NCBI GenBank assembly: GCA_007280205.1
Contig: QYPX01000059.1
Coordinates: 35,030 to 99,029, forward strand
Length of the DNA stretch: 64,000 nt
Source: Comamonadaceae bacterium
GTDB lineage: Bacteria > Pseudomonadota > Gammaproteobacteria > Burkholderiales > Burkholderiaceae_C
Direction of reading: 5' to 3'
In this document: positions 10,511 through 21,937 of the stretch, piece after piece
Position numbering within the stretch: the first letter of the stretch is position 1
Layout of the letters: each line of letters starts with the position of its first letter
Notes under the pieces: generated by a model
What the model was told of the DNA's origin: nothing
Databases searched by the model: none
Seen by the model: the letters and a program-made list of their open reading frames with translations, nothing else
Made by a program: the position numbers and the translations under genes

Positions 10511-11254
10511 ATGATCATCTCGCTGATAAACCATTCCAGGGTCATCACGGACGAACAGGTCCAAGAGGTCATTCGGGCCATCAATCGCCAGTTGAAGGAA
10601 GACTTTGAGCCCTACTGGAGTTTTTCTGCAACGCTGCGCCTGGAGGGACCGATCGGCCAGTGCCCCAGCCTCAGCAAGTTTGGCGACATGCGCGGCGACG
10701 CGGTCCTGTACCTTGTCGACGGCGTCAATTCGCTGGGCGCCACCGGCTGGCACCTTGCCAACTACGGGGACATTCCCTACGGCGTTGTGTTCCTGGGCTT
10801 GTGCGCGAAAGTGAAGGAAGCCTGGTCGATCACGCTGTCACATGAGTCGCTTGAACTGGTCGGTGACCCGATGTGCAATCTGCTGGTGCAGGGCAATGAT
10901 CCGCTGGACCGGCGCCGCCGTGTTTTCCACCTGTTTGAAATGTGCGATGCCGTGCAAGCCGAGAGTTACAGCACAGAGGGCGTTGCGCTTTCCAATTTTG
11001 TGCTGCCGAGCTACTTCAGCCTGGGCGAGCAGCCGGGGCGGCGCAACGACTTTCTGGGGCGCTGCTACAAGGGCAAGACGCTGGAGTCGTTCGGCATGAA
11101 TCCGGGCGGCTACCTCAACATTTTTGACCCCAAGACCGGCAACTGGGAGCAACCCGTTTACGACGACGACAAGGAAGCCCGGCGACGCAGGAAATTGAAA
11201 AGCCAGGTCAAAGCCGGCCGCGGCTATCGACGCTCCCACCCAGAGCCGCAATAG
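10511..11254 (+). CDS. Conserved hypothetical protein with SHESLELVGDP motif
   Basis: ATG at 10511 inside ORF 10028..11254; MIISLINHSRVITDEQVQEVIRAINRQLKEDFEPYWSFSATL; 21 bp before the cyclase ORF. Confidence 0.75.
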   Translation: MIISLINHSRVITDEQVQEVIRAINRQLKEDFEPYWSFSATLRLEGPIGQCPSLSKFGDMRGDAVLYLVDGVNSLGATGWHLANYGDIPYGVVFLGLCAKVKEAWSITLSHESLELVGDPMCNLLVQGNDPLDRRRRVFHLFEMCDAVQAESYSTEGVALSNFVLPSYFSLGEQPGRRNDFLGRCYKGKTLESFGMNPGGYLNIFDPKTGNWEQPVYDDDKEARRRRKLKSQVKAGRGYRRSHPEPQ

Positions 11255-11275
11255 CGCCGCTGCGCCCCTGCCACC

Positions 11276-14200
11276 ATGGAGCTCGAACAGCAACAGTTGA
11301 CCACCGCCATCACGGCGCTGGAAGCGCAGCGCGAGTTGCTGGGCGGGGCCGTGGTCGACACCGCACTGGCGCCCTTGCGCGAGCGGCTGGCCAAACTGGC
11401 CGGGCAAACTGGCGAAGACAAGCTTGGTGACAGCCAGCAGACGCTCAAACAGGTCAGCGTTCTCTTTGTCGATGTGGTCGGCTCAACCACCCTGAGCCAG
11501 CAGCTCGATCCTGAAGAAGTGCACATCGTGATGGACCAAGCGCTGGCGCGCTGCACAGGGATTGTCCAGCGGCACGCTGGCAAGGTGCTGAAGTATGCTG
11601 GCGACAGCCTGCTGGCCGTGTTCGGTGGCGACGAAGTTCAGGAAGACGACGCCGAACGCGCAGTGCAGACCGGCCTGGACTTGCTGGAAGAAGGCCGGCG
11701 CCAGGGCGAACTGGTGCTGCAGCGTTACCAGCACGAGGGCTTCAATCTGCGCGTGGGCATCCACACCGGGCCTGTGTTGCTCGGCGGCGGCCTGGATGCC
11801 GAGAACAATATCCGCGGTTTCACTGTCAACGTGGCGGCGCGCATGGAGCAAACTGCGCCCGCTGGTGGCCTGCGCATCAGCCACGACTGCTACCACCAGG
11901 TGCGCGGCGTGTTTGACGTGGTGCCGCAGGAACCGCTGCTGGTCAAAGGTGTGGCCGCTCCGATCGTGACTTATCTGGTACTGCGCCGCAAACCACGCGC
12001 TTTTCGCGTCAGCACGCGCGGCATCGAGGGAGTGGAGACCCGGATGGTCGGGCGCGACGCCGAACTGGATCGGTTGCAGGAAGCCTTCAAACGCATGTAC
12101 AGCCAGCGCAGACTGAGCGTAGTGACCGTGCTCGCCGATGCGGGAGTCGGCAAGAGCCGGCTGCTGTTCGAGTTCGAGAACTGGGCCGAGGCGCGCTCTG
12201 AAATTTTCTATTTTTTTCAGGGCGGCTCGCATCCGCTGACGCAGAGTCAGCCCTATGGCCTGTTGCGTGACATTGTGGCCTGGCGTTTGCAGATCGCCGA
12301 CAGCGACAGCATGGAAGTCGCCAAGATGAAAGTCGAGCAAGGCTTGGTGCCCTTGTTTCTGGCTGAGGATGGCCAGGACACGGCGCTGGCACACGCCCAC
12401 CTGCTCGGACACTTGATCGGGCTTGACTTTACACAGAGCCCGCACCTTCGGGGCATCCTGGACGATGGCAAGCAGATCCGCAATCGTGGTTTTCATGCGG
12501 CGGCGCAGCTGTTCCGCCGCTTCGCATTCCAGAACAACTCTCCCATCCTGCTGCTGCTCGACGATCTGAATTGGGCTGATGACGGCTCGCTGGACTTCCT
12601 GAGCTATCTGGTGCAGGTCAACCGCGATGTGCCGACACTGATCGTGGCGATGGCGCGCCCGACGCTGTTGGAGCGGCGCGCCGATTGGCCCGGCACGGCT
12701 GATTCACAACGCATCCTGCTCGAACCACTGGACACAGGTGCCAGTCGGCAACTGGTCAATGAGTTGCTGAAGAAGATTGCGGAGATCCCGAGCCGGCTGC
12801 GTCAATTGATCACGGGTGGCGCGCAGGGCAATCCGTTCTATATGGAAGAGCTGGTCAAGATGCTGATCGACGAGGGTGCCATCGTGACTGCTGGCGAGCA
12901 TTGGAGTATCAACGCTGAAAAGCTGCTGGCCACTCACGTTCCCCAGACACTTACTGGCGTCTTGCAGGCGCGCCTGGATGGCCTGAAGCCCTCAGAAAAG
13001 CTGGCCCTGCAACAGGCCAGCGTGATCGGCTTTGTATTCTGGGACCAGACCCTGGCCGCTCTGGACCCCAAGGCCCCCGCTGAATTGGGCTCTCTGGTAC
13101 AGCACGAACTGACTGTCTCGCACCAGGACGCGGCGCTCGGCGATGCGGTCGAAGGTGTGCGTGAATATGCTTTTTCACACCAGGTGCTGCACCAGGTCAC
13201 CTACGACACGCTGCTCAAGCGAACCCGGCGCGGCTACCATGCGCAAGCCGCCCAGTGGTTTGCCAGCCAGACCGGCGCGCGGGCCAATGCTTTTCTGGGC
13301 GCCGCCGCCGAACACTTCCTCAAAGCCGACGACAGGCAACAGGCTTGCGAGTACTTCATACGCGCCGCCGAGCACGCTGCGGCACGCTATGCCCACGAAA
13401 CGGTGACCAGCTACGTCAGCGCGGCTCTGGGCTTGACCGATCAGCCTTTGCAGCGTTGGCGTCTGCTCAATGTGCGCGAGCGAACATTGGACCTGCAGGG
13501 AAAGCCCAGTGAGCAGCAGGCCGACATTGATGCCCTGCAACAGCTCGCTGACGAACTCGATGACGACCACCGGCGTTGTGAAGTCGCCTGGCGGCGCAGC
13601 AGCTTTGCCCTGCGCCGGGGCGACTACCGGGCCATGGAAGCGGCCGCGCGCCAGACCGTGACTCTGGCCGAGCGCATTTCGGACACCGTGCTGGCGCTGC
13701 GCGGACAGCATCGACTGGCGCTCGCCCGCACCTATCTCGGAGACAAAGTGCAGGGTCAGACGCTGGCCAGCGAGGGGCTATCCAAGGCACGCGCGCTTGG
13801 TCTGCGCCAGATCGAGACACTGTTCCTGAACGCTCTGTCGGTCATTGCCGACGCCCGGGGCGATCAATTGGCAGCAATCGCACTCGATCAACACGATCTG
13901 CTCATCAATCGCGAGCTCGGAAACCGGCGCAACGAGGCCATTGCTCTGGGCAATCTGGGCAATGGCTGGCTTAGGCTGGGCGAACACACGCAGGCCCGCT
14001 TGCATCTGGAGGAGTGTCTGCGCCTGGTGCGCTCGGTGGGCGACCGCGCCACCGAACCCAATATCCTGAGCAATCTGTCGATGCTGGCGCTGCGCCAGAG
14101 CGCTGATGCCCCGGCCCTGGCGCACGCGCAGGCAGCGCTGGACATGGCGGTCGAAGTTGAAAATCCTGACTTCGAAGCGATTGCGCTGTGTTCACTCGGT

Positions 14201-14629
14201 AACGCCGAGCTGGCGCTGGGACGCCATGCACAGGCGGCACAGGCCTTTGGACGCGCCAAAGAAATCGCCACGATGCTCGACACCGCGACACGGCTGGACG
14301 CGGGTGCCGGCTTGGTCCGCGTGGCAATGGCGCAGCTCGATGCCACGCTGGCACAGCAACGGGCTGAGGAACTTATGCCGAACCTGAGCGGCCACAATGC
14401 ACTGGAAGGCACCGAATCGCCGTACCTGATCCGCCTGACCTGCCAGCAAGCACTGGCGCGTGTCGGCGATCCACGCGCCGCTCCGTTGCTGGGCAGCGCC
14501 CACGCTGAACTGCTGGCCGAGGCTGTCAGCATCACCGACGCTGCACTGCGCCAGAGCTTTCTCAACAACATTCCGGAGCACCGCACCATCATGGCGGAGT
14601 GGACCCGCAACCCGGCGCAGCGCTTCTGA
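11276..14629 (+). CDS. Class III adenylate/guanylate cyclase domain + STAND-type ATPase + TPR repeats
   Basis: 1117 aa; SVLFVDVVGSTTLSQQLDPEEVH, HAGKVLKYAGDSLLAVFG, LRVGIHTGPV (cyclase); VLADAGVGKSRLLFEF (P-loop), LLLLDDLNWADDGSLDFL; C-terminal TPR-like repeats. Confidence 0.9.
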   Translation: MELEQQQLTTAITALEAQRELLGGAVVDTALAPLRERLAKLAGQTGEDKLGDSQQTLKQVSVLFVDVVGSTTLSQQLDPEEVHIVMDQALARCTGIVQRHAGKVLKYAGDSLLAVFGGDEVQEDDAERAVQTGLDLLEEGRRQGELVLQRYQHEGFNLRVGIHTGPVLLGGGLDAENNIRGFTVNVAARMEQTAPAGGLRISHDCYHQVRGVFDVVPQEPLLVKGVAAPIVTYLVLRRKPRAFRVSTRGIEGVETRMVGRDAELDRLQEAFKRMYSQRRLSVVTVLADAGVGKSRLLFEFENWAEARSEIFYFFQGGSHPLTQSQPYGLLRDIVAWRLQIADSDSMEVAKMKVEQGLVPLFLAEDGQDTALAHAHLLGHLIGLDFTQSPHLRGILDDGKQIRNRGFHAAAQLFRRFAFQNNSPILLLLDDLNWADDGSLDFLSYLVQVNRDVPTLIVAMARPTLLERRADWPGTADSQRILLEPLDTGASRQLVNELLKKIAEIPSRLRQLITGGAQGNPFYMEELVKMLIDEGAIVTAGEHWSINAEKLLATHVPQTLTGVLQARLDGLKPSEKLALQQASVIGFVFWDQTLAALDPKAPAELGSLVQHELTVSHQDAALGDAVEGVREYAFSHQVLHQVTYDTLLKRTRRGYHAQAAQWFASQTGARANAFLGAAAEHFLKADDRQQACEYFIRAAEHAAARYAHETVTSYVSAALGLTDQPLQRWRLLNVRERTLDLQGKPSEQQADIDALQQLADELDDDHRRCEVAWRRSSFALRRGDYRAMEAAARQTVTLAERISDTVLALRGQHRLALARTYLGDKVQGQTLASEGLSKARALGLRQIETLFLNALSVIADARGDQLAAIALDQHDLLINRELGNRRNEAIALGNLGNGWLRLGEHTQARLHLEECLRLVRSVGDRATEPNILSNLSMLALRQSADAPALAHAQAALDMAVEVENPDFEAIALCSLGNAELALGRHAQAAQAFGRAKEIATMLDTATRLDAGAGLVRVAMAQLDATLAQQRAEELMPNLSGHNALEGTESPYLIRLTCQQALARVGDPRAAPLLGSAHAELLAEAVSITDAALRQSFLNNIPEHRTIMAEWTRNPAQRF

Positions 14630-14959
14630 TCAATCCCAAGAGCGGGTCAGCAATTCGTCCAGTGCATCGGCAATGCTTTGCCCCTCCTGCTGCAGGGAGC
14701 CGACCCGTTCGCCCAATTGGTCGAAAGCGACCGAGACCATGTCCAGCGAATGCAGGACAACATGAATACCGTCAACGACAAAGACCGGGTTCATCCTGGC
14801 ACCTACGGTGGGCGTGTTGCGCGGGAGCACGGTCTGACGCACCAGTGGAACGACCACACGTCTGCGGTAGCGGTCAAACTGCCCGGATTGAACAATCACC
14901 ACAAAAGGAATCGAATCGCGCAAGGCCCCCTTGTTGCGATGAACATCAAATTGCGCCAT
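14630..14959 (-). CDS. ccdB: CcdB-family toxin
   Basis: 109 aa; MAQFDVHRN...IPFVVIVQSGQFDRYRRRVVVPLV...MNPVFVVDGIHVVLHSLDMVSV...LGERVGSLQQEGQSIADALDELLTRSW. Confidence 0.93.
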   Translation of the reverse strand: MAQFDVHRNKGALRDSIPFVVIVQSGQFDRYRRRVVVPLVRQTVLPRNTPTVGARMNPVFVVDGIHVVLHSLDMVSVAFDQLGERVGSLQQEGQSIADALDELLTRSWD

Positions 14960-15207
14960 TACAAAGTGGAGTGCTCGTCTGCAAACGAACCGACTGCCGC
15001 ATGTACCGCATTCCAGTCGGCCGCACAGGCATCGGCTGCTCCCTGGCGATCGCGCCGCACGTTCTGCTGATTGACTACAAACTCAGCCAGCAGCGACTCC
15101 ATGGTCGCCGACAGGTTGTTGGTGTAGGTCTTGGCCTGCGCCACCAGAGCCTCGTTCATCGTCAGGTTAACAGGCCGTTTACGGGTCGGCGCGACACTGA
15201 TTTCCAT
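14959..15207 (-). CDS. ccdA: CcdA-family antitoxin
   Basis: MEISVAPTRKRPVNLTMNEALVAQAKTYTNNLSATMESLLAEFV; GGAG 9 nt before the ATG; start overlaps the ccdB frame typically. Confidence 0.9.
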   Translation of the reverse strand: MEISVAPTRKRPVNLTMNEALVAQAKTYTNNLSATMESLLAEFVVNQQNVRRDRQGAADACAADWNAVHAAVGSFADEHSTL

Positions 15208-15230
15208 TTTTGGAGACTCCATTTTGTGTG

Positions 15231-15249
15231 ATGCGCATATTATGCGCAT
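15231..15249. promoter_or_regulatory. Candidate ccdAB autoregulatory operator: ATGCGCAT-ATT-ATGCGCAT
   Basis: Two copies of the self-complementary octamer ATGCGCAT separated by 3 bp, immediately upstream of ccdA. Confidence 0.55.
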
Positions 15250-15302
15250 AGAGACCACACAGCGTCAAATAGCGTTTTCCGCCGTGACTTTGGCGCCCTG
15301 CG

Positions 15303-16106
15303 TCACAACTGCAAGTCGTATTCGATCGTGATGGGTGCGTGATCCGAGAACTTCTCGGTCTTGTAAATTTGCGCTGAGCGCGCGCCCTGGGCCAGGGTAG
15401 AAGTGGCCAGATGATAGTCAAGCCGCCAGCCCACGTTCTTGGCGTAGGCCTGGCCACGGTTGCTCCACCAGGTGTAGCAGTCGTCTGTGGCCTCGGGGTG
15501 CAAGCGGCGATAGACATCGACCAGACCTGCCTCGCCCAGCAGTTTCGACATCCAGGCCCGCTCATCGGGCAGGAAGCCCGAGTTCTTGCGGTTGCCCTTC
15601 CAGTTCTTCAAGTCAATTTCCTGGTGCGCAATGTTGACGTCACCACACAGAATGAACTCGCGCTCACGCTTGAGTTGGGCCAGATGCGGATAGAACTCTG
15701 CCAGAAAACGATATTTCGCCTGCTGGCGCTCCTCACCCGACGAGCCGCTGGGAAAATAGCAACTGATGATGGAACGCTTGACACTGCCACGGTCAAAGCG
15801 CAACTCAACATAGCGTCCTTCGGCGTCAAACTCGGACGAGCCATAACCCACCCGCACGTCGCTTGGCTCCTGGCGTGTATAGACCGCCACGCCTGAATAA
15901 CCCTTCTTCTCGGCAAAATGAAAGTAAGCGCGCAGATCGGCCAGTTGCTCAAAGCGTCCCGCCACGTCGGGGGCCTGCGCCTTGACTTCCTGCACGCAAA
16001 TACAATCGGGTCTGGATTGGGCCAACCAGGCTTCAAGCCCTTTGCTGCTGGCCGAGCGAATACCGTTGAGATTCAGGCTGGTCAATTTGAACAAGGAAGT
16101 TCCCAT
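15303..16106 (-). CDS. xth: Exodeoxyribonuclease III
   Basis: MGTSLFKLTSLNLNGIRSASSKGLEAWLAQSRPDCICVQEVKAQ ... CGDVNIAHQEIDLKNWKGNRKNSGFLPDERAW ... WRLDYHLAT ... SDHAPITIEYDL. A TTG start 5 codons in is also possible. Confidence 0.93.
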   Translation of the reverse strand: MGTSLFKLTSLNLNGIRSASSKGLEAWLAQSRPDCICVQEVKAQAPDVAGRFEQLADLRAYFHFAEKKGYSGVAVYTRQEPSDVRVGYGSSEFDAEGRYVELRFDRGSVKRSIISCYFPSGSSGEERQQAKYRFLAEFYPHLAQLKREREFILCGDVNIAHQEIDLKNWKGNRKNSGFLPDERAWMSKLLGEAGLVDVYRRLHPEATDDCYTWWSNRGQAYAKNVGWRLDYHLATSTLAQGARSAQIYKTEKFSDHAPITIEYDLQL

Positions 16107-16821
16107 GTCAGAGTGCGTCGCAAGCCATTCCGGATCAGCCCCTGCGCAGGATGCGCTGGCCCAGGATTTCTTGCAGTTTGTTGTGGATTGTGGCGTGCTA
16201 AGGTTCGGCGAATTCAAGACCAAGGCCGGCCGTATCAGCCCCTACTTTTTCAACGCCGGCCAGTTTGACGATGGAGCCAAGCTGGGACGACTGGCGCAAT
16301 TCTATGCCCAGCGCCTGCTGCAAAGCGGGATCGGGTTTGACATGATTTTTGGCCCGGCCTACAAAGGCATTCCCCTGGCCGCCGCGCTGGCGGTCGAACT
16401 CGCCAGGCTCGGCGTCAACGTTCCCTTTGCCTACAACCGCAAGGAGGCCAAGGATCACGGCGAAGGGGGTACGCTGGTGGGCGCTGCACTGAAGGGCCGC
16501 GTCCTGATCGTTGACGATGTGATGTCGGCCGGTACTGCGACGCGCGAGTCGATTGCCATCATCAACGCTGCCGGTGCCAAAGCGCACGCAGTGATCATTG
16601 CCCTGGACCGGCAGGAAAAAGCGACCGAGGATGGACGCGATGTGGAACACAGCGCGGTCCAGTATGTGCAAAGGGAACTCGGCCTTCAAGTGTCTGCGAT
16701 TGCCAAACTCGCGGATTTGATGCAGTATCTGCAACAACGCCGCGCTGACGGACTGGCGATCGACCAGCAGCGTGTGCTGGCCTACCAGCAGCGCTATGGC
16801 GTCACCGAAAGTCGATCATGA
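16105..16821 (+). CDS. pyrE: Orotate phosphoribosyltransferase
   Basis: FGEFKTKAGRISPYFFNAGQFDDG, AYKGIPLA, VLIVDDVMSAGTATRES. Confidence 0.96.
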   Translation: MSECVASHSGSAPAQDALAQDFLQFVVDCGVLRFGEFKTKAGRISPYFFNAGQFDDGAKLGRLAQFYAQRLLQSGIGFDMIFGPAYKGIPLAAALAVELARLGVNVPFAYNRKEAKDHGEGGTLVGAALKGRVLIVDDVMSAGTATRESIAIINAAGAKAHAVIIALDRQEKATEDGRDVEHSAVQYVQRELGLQVSAIAKLADLMQYLQQRRADGLAIDQQRVLAYQQRYGVTESRS

Positions 16822-17519
16822 TCAGCGTCTGCACCCCGCATCTGGAGCAACGGCACACCCACCTGGTCGCAGCACTGCTGCTGGCCGTCGTCGCCACAGC
16901 CAGCCTGGCACAAACGCCACGCCCTGGGGCCCCGGAAATCTACACCTGCGTTGACGCCAAGGGCCGTAACCTTACCTCCGACCGCCCGATTGCCGAGTGT
17001 CTGGATCGCGAACAGAAGATACTCAATCCGAGTGGCACCGTCAAAGCCAAGGTCGGACCCAACCTGACGGCACAGGAACGAAGTGCACTTGAAGCCAAAG
17101 AGAAGGCAGAACTGGAAGAGCGTGCTCGCCTGAACGAAGAAAAGCGGCGCGACCGGGCCCTGCTGGTGCGCTACCCCAACAAGGCCGTGCATGACCGGGA
17201 GCGTGCGGTGGCACTGGCGCAAATTGGCGTGGTACGGCAGGCCGCCGTCAATCGTGTCGATGAACTTCAGCGCCAGCGCGCCGCCGTGCTCGACGAGATG
17301 GAGTTTTACAAAAAAGACCCGAACAAGGCCCCCGCCTCGGTGCGGCGCCAGCTTGAAGAGGTCAACATCAGCCTGGCGGTGCAGGCGCGCTTCATTGCCG
17401 ACCAGGACGCCGAGGTCAAACGCGTTACCTTTCGCTTTGAGGAAGAACTGTTTCGCCTCAAGCAGTTATGGACGCTGCAGGCTGGCGTTCCCGCCGCCGG
17501 CGCAAGCAAGACGCGCTGA
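16818..17519 (+). CDS. DUF4124-type periplasmic protein
   Basis: Signal peptide, IYTCVDAKGRNLTSDRPIAECLDREQKILNPSG, coiled-coil-rich. Confidence 0.75.
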   Translation: MISVCTPHLEQRHTHLVAALLLAVVATASLAQTPRPGAPEIYTCVDAKGRNLTSDRPIAECLDREQKILNPSGTVKAKVGPNLTAQERSALEAKEKAELEERARLNEEKRRDRALLVRYPNKAVHDRERAVALAQIGVVRQAAVNRVDELQRQRAAVLDEMEFYKKDPNKAPASVRRQLEEVNISLAVQARFIADQDAEVKRVTFRFEEELFRLKQLWTLQAGVPAAGASKTR

Positions 17520-17520
17520 C

Positions 17521-18975
17521 TCAGCCCATTTTTTTGCGCAGCAGTTCATTGACTTGCTGCGGATTTGCTTTGCCCTGGCTGGCCTTCATGATCTGCCCGA
17601 CCAGCGCGTTGAGCGCCTTGCTGTTGCCGCCCCGGTATTCTTCGACGTTTTTCGGGTTCGCCGCCAGAACGCCATCGATGATTCTGTCCAGGGCGCCCGT
17701 GTCGTTCAACTGCTTGAGTCCCTTGGCTTCGATCAGCTGATCGACGTCACTGCCTTCTCGACTCCAGAGCGCGTCCAACACCTGCTTCGCCGCATTGTTG
17801 GAGATCGTGCCATCGACGATACGCACGATCAGCTGCGCCAGTTGCTGGGCGTTCGCCGGTGATTCGGCGATGTCGATCTCGCCGGCATTGAGGCGGCGCG
17901 CCAGTTCGCCCATGATCCAGTTGCTGGCCAGTTTGGGCTGCCCGGACGCCTTGGCAGCAGCTTCAAAATAGGCGGCCATGGTGCGGCTTTGCGTCAGCAC
18001 GGTGGCATCGTATTCGGTCAGGCCATAGTCGGCCTGAAAGCGCTGTGCCATGACACGCGGCAACTCGGTCATCGCATCGCGCACACGCTGCACCCATTCA
18101 TCTGCAATCACCAGCGGGGGCAAATCCGGATCCGGAAAGTATCGATAGTCGGCCGCATCTTCCTTGCTGCGCATGGCTCGCGTCTCACCGGTATCCGGAT
18201 TGAACAGCACCGTAGCCTGCTCTATTGCATGGCCGTCCTCAATCCTCTCGATCTGCCAGCGCACTTCAAAATCAATGGCCTGTTGCATGAACTTGAAACT
18301 GTTGAGGTTCTTGATCTCGCGCCGGGTCCCCAAAGGCGCACCGGGTTTGCGCACCGACACATTGGCGTCACAGCGAAAACTGCCCTCCTGCATATTGCCG
18401 TCACAGATGCCGATCCAGGTCACGATCTTGTGCAGTTCCTTGGCATAGGCCACCGCCTCTTCGCTGGAGCGCATGTCGGGCTCGGTCACGATCTCCAGCA
18501 AGGGCGTGCCGGCCCGGTTCAGATCGATCCCGGTCTGCCCAACAAAGTCCTCGTGCAAGGACTTGCCGGCGTCTTCTTCGAGGTGTGCGCGCACCAGCCG
18601 CACGCTGCGCCTCTCCCCCGCCAGGAAGAATTCAATCTGTCCCCCCTGCACCACCGGAATTTCAAACTGGCTGATCTGATAGCCCTTGGGCAGGTCCGGA
18701 TAAAAATAGTTCTTGCGCGCAAAAATGCTGCGCGGCGCAATGTGCGACCCGACGGCCAGACCGAACTCGATGGCACGTTCCACCGCCCCCTTGTTCATGA
18801 CCGGCAAAGTGCCCGGCAAGGCCAGGTCGACGGCGCAGGCCTGCGTATTGGGCTCGGCGCCAAACGCGGTTGAAGCCCGACTGAAGATCTTGGAGCGGGT
18901 TGAGAGTTGCGCGTGGGTCTCGAAACCAATCACTACCTCATAGCCGTGTACCAGCGCTGACTTGCCTGTGTTCAT
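17521..18975 (-). CDS. gatB: Asp-tRNA(Asn)/Glu-tRNA(Gln) amidotransferase subunit GatB
   Basis: [35 protein letters not shown]...[12 protein letters not shown]...CDANVSVR. Confidence 0.97.
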   Translation of the reverse strand: MNTGKSALVHGYEVVIGFETHAQLSTRSKIFSRASTAFGAEPNTQACAVDLALPGTLPVMNKGAVERAIEFGLAVGSHIAPRSIFARKNYFYPDLPKGYQISQFEIPVVQGGQIEFFLAGERRSVRLVRAHLEEDAGKSLHEDFVGQTGIDLNRAGTPLLEIVTEPDMRSSEEAVAYAKELHKIVTWIGICDGNMQEGSFRCDANVSVRKPGAPLGTRREIKNLNSFKFMQQAIDFEVRWQIERIEDGHAIEQATVLFNPDTGETRAMRSKEDAADYRYFPDPDLPPLVIADEWVQRVRDAMTELPRVMAQRFQADYGLTEYDATVLTQSRTMAAYFEAAAKASGQPKLASNWIMGELARRLNAGEIDIAESPANAQQLAQLIVRIVDGTISNNAAKQVLDALWSREGSDVDQLIEAKGLKQLNDTGALDRIIDGVLAANPKNVEEYRGGNSKALNALVGQIMKASQGKANPQQVNELLRKKMG

Positions 18976-18977
18976 GT

Positions 18978-20453
18978 TCAAAACCCCTCCGGCTTGGCGA
19001 GATGCCAATCGCTTGCCTGCTGCAGGCGGTGCGCCGCATTGAGTAGCCTGGACTCCTGCAGATAGTTAGCTATCAGTTGCATCCCCACCGGCATATTCCC
19101 TGCTCCAAACCCGACCGGAATACTCATTCCCGGCAATCCCGCCAGCGACGCCGGCAGGGTAAAAATGTCAGCCAGGTAACTGGCCAGCGGATCGTCGCTC
19201 TTGTCGCCAAGTTTCCAGGCCACGGTGGGGGCCACCGGGCCGGCGATCAGGTCACACTGCTTGAAGGCCAGCTGAAAGTCGTCCGCAATCATGCGCCGGA
19301 TTTTTTGCGCCTGCAGATAGTAGGCATCGTAGTAGCCATGCGAGAGCACATAGGTGCCGATCATGATGCGGCGCTTCACCTCGTCACCAAAGCCCTGCGA
19401 GCGGGTCTTTTTGTACATATCGATCAGGTCGCTATATTGCCCGGCGCGGTGGCCAAACTTGACGCCATCAAAACGACTCAGATTGCTGGAGGCTTCGGCT
19501 GGCGCAATGACGTAATAAACCGGGATCGACAGTTCGGTACGCGGCAGCGTGATCGGGACCAGTTTGGCGCCCAGTTTTTCATATTCCTTCAGGGCGGCGT
19601 CGACCGCCGCGCGCACGTCGGCGTCCAGACCTTCGCCAAAAAATTCGGCTGGCACGCCAATGCGCAAACCCGCCAGCGAGTCGTCCAGCGTACGGGCAAA
19701 ATTCTCAGCCGGTACGTCGAGCGAAGTGGAATCGCGATCCAGGTCCGGCCCGCACATCGCCGACAGCAGCAAGGCGCAGTCCTCGGCCGAGCGTGCCAGG
19801 GGTCCGGCCTGATCCAGGCTGGAGGCAAACGCCACCATGCCGTAGCGCGAGGCGCGTCCATACGTCGGCTTGATGCCGGTGATGCCGCAAAACGAGGCTG
19901 GCTGGCGAATCGAGCCACCCGTATCGGTGCCGGTCGCTGCTGGCACCAGGCGCGCCGCCACGGCAGCCGCGCTGCCGCCCGACGAGCCACCCGGTACGCG
20001 AGTCTGATCCCATGGGTTTTTTACCGGGCCAAAGGCCGAATTTTCATTGGCTGAGCCCATCGCAAATTCATCGCAGTTGAGCTTGCCCAGCGTGACGGCG
20101 CCCTGCTCGGCCAACCTGGCCACCACCGTTGCGTCGAAGGGTGAGCGGTAGCCGTCCAGCATTTTCGAGCCGGCCGTGGCAGCGAAATCGCGCGTCACAA
20201 AAATGTCCTTGTGTGCCACCGGAACGCCCAGCAAGGCCGCTCCCGGCGTGCCGGCAGCCAACGCGGCATCGGCTGAACGAGCCTGGGCCAGCGTTGCTTC
20301 CTCATTGAAATCCAGGAAAGCGCCAAGCCCGGCGTTGGCGCGCGCACGCGCCAGAAAATGCTGCGCCGTCTCGACGGCAGACACCTTGCGCGCCCGCAGC
20401 TGCTCGGCCAGTTCCGCCACGCCGAGATCGTGCAAGTCAGTTGAAGTGCTCAT
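18978..20453 (-). CDS. gatA: Asp-tRNA(Asn)/Glu-tRNA(Gln) amidotransferase subunit GatA
   Basis: Amidase signature [38 protein letters not shown]. Confidence 0.97.
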   Translation of the reverse strand: MSTSTDLHDLGVAELAEQLRARKVSAVETAQHFLARARANAGLGAFLDFNEEATLAQARSADAALAAGTPGAALLGVPVAHKDIFVTRDFAATAGSKMLDGYRSPFDATVVARLAEQGAVTLGKLNCDEFAMGSANENSAFGPVKNPWDQTRVPGGSSGGSAAAVAARLVPAATGTDTGGSIRQPASFCGITGIKPTYGRASRYGMVAFASSLDQAGPLARSAEDCALLLSAMCGPDLDRDSTSLDVPAENFARTLDDSLAGLRIGVPAEFFGEGLDADVRAAVDAALKEYEKLGAKLVPITLPRTELSIPVYYVIAPAEASSNLSRFDGVKFGHRAGQYSDLIDMYKKTRSQGFGDEVKRRIMIGTYVLSHGYYDAYYLQAQKIRRMIADDFQLAFKQCDLIAGPVAPTVAWKLGDKSDDPLASYLADIFTLPASLAGLPGMSIPVGFGAGNMPVGMQLIANYLQESRLLNAAHRLQQASDWHLAKPEGF

Positions 20454-20749
20454 TCGATCACCTTGGGAACCAGAAACAGACCCCGCTCCACGCTGGGCGC
20501 ATTGCGCTGATTGGCAGCGCGGTCGTCGCTCTCGCTGACCGCGTCCTCGCGCAGGCGCAGCACAACGTCCTGCCAGCAGGCCACCGGGTGCGCCAGCGGC
20601 TGCAAACCGGTCGTATCAACAGCACGCATCTTTTCGACCAGGTCGAAAAACCCGTTGATCTGGGTCAGCATACGCTCACTCTCGGGGGGGCTTAGTTCCA
20701 ATCGGGCCAGATTGGCGATACGGTCAATGTCGGTCGAAGTCAGGGGCAT
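20450..20749 (-). CDS. gatC: Asp-tRNA(Asn)/Glu-tRNA(Gln) amidotransferase subunit GatC
   Basis: [55 protein letters not shown]. Confidence 0.94.
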   Translation of the reverse strand: MPLTSTDIDRIANLARLELSPPESERMLTQINGFFDLVEKMRAVDTTGLQPLAHPVACWQDVVLRLREDAVSESDDRAANQRNAPSVERGLFLVPKVIE

Positions 20750-20863
20750 AAGGTATTTTTCGTTCAAAACCAGATGCCTGGCGGCTCGCGAGGCGCTGCG
20801 CCGGGCAATGTTTTCACAGGGGATGGGGTATTATCTCACCTTTGGCCGATGCGCCTGTGATGA

Positions 20864-21922
<1,059 letters not shown>

Positions 21923-21937
21923 GACCCGGGTGCAGCG

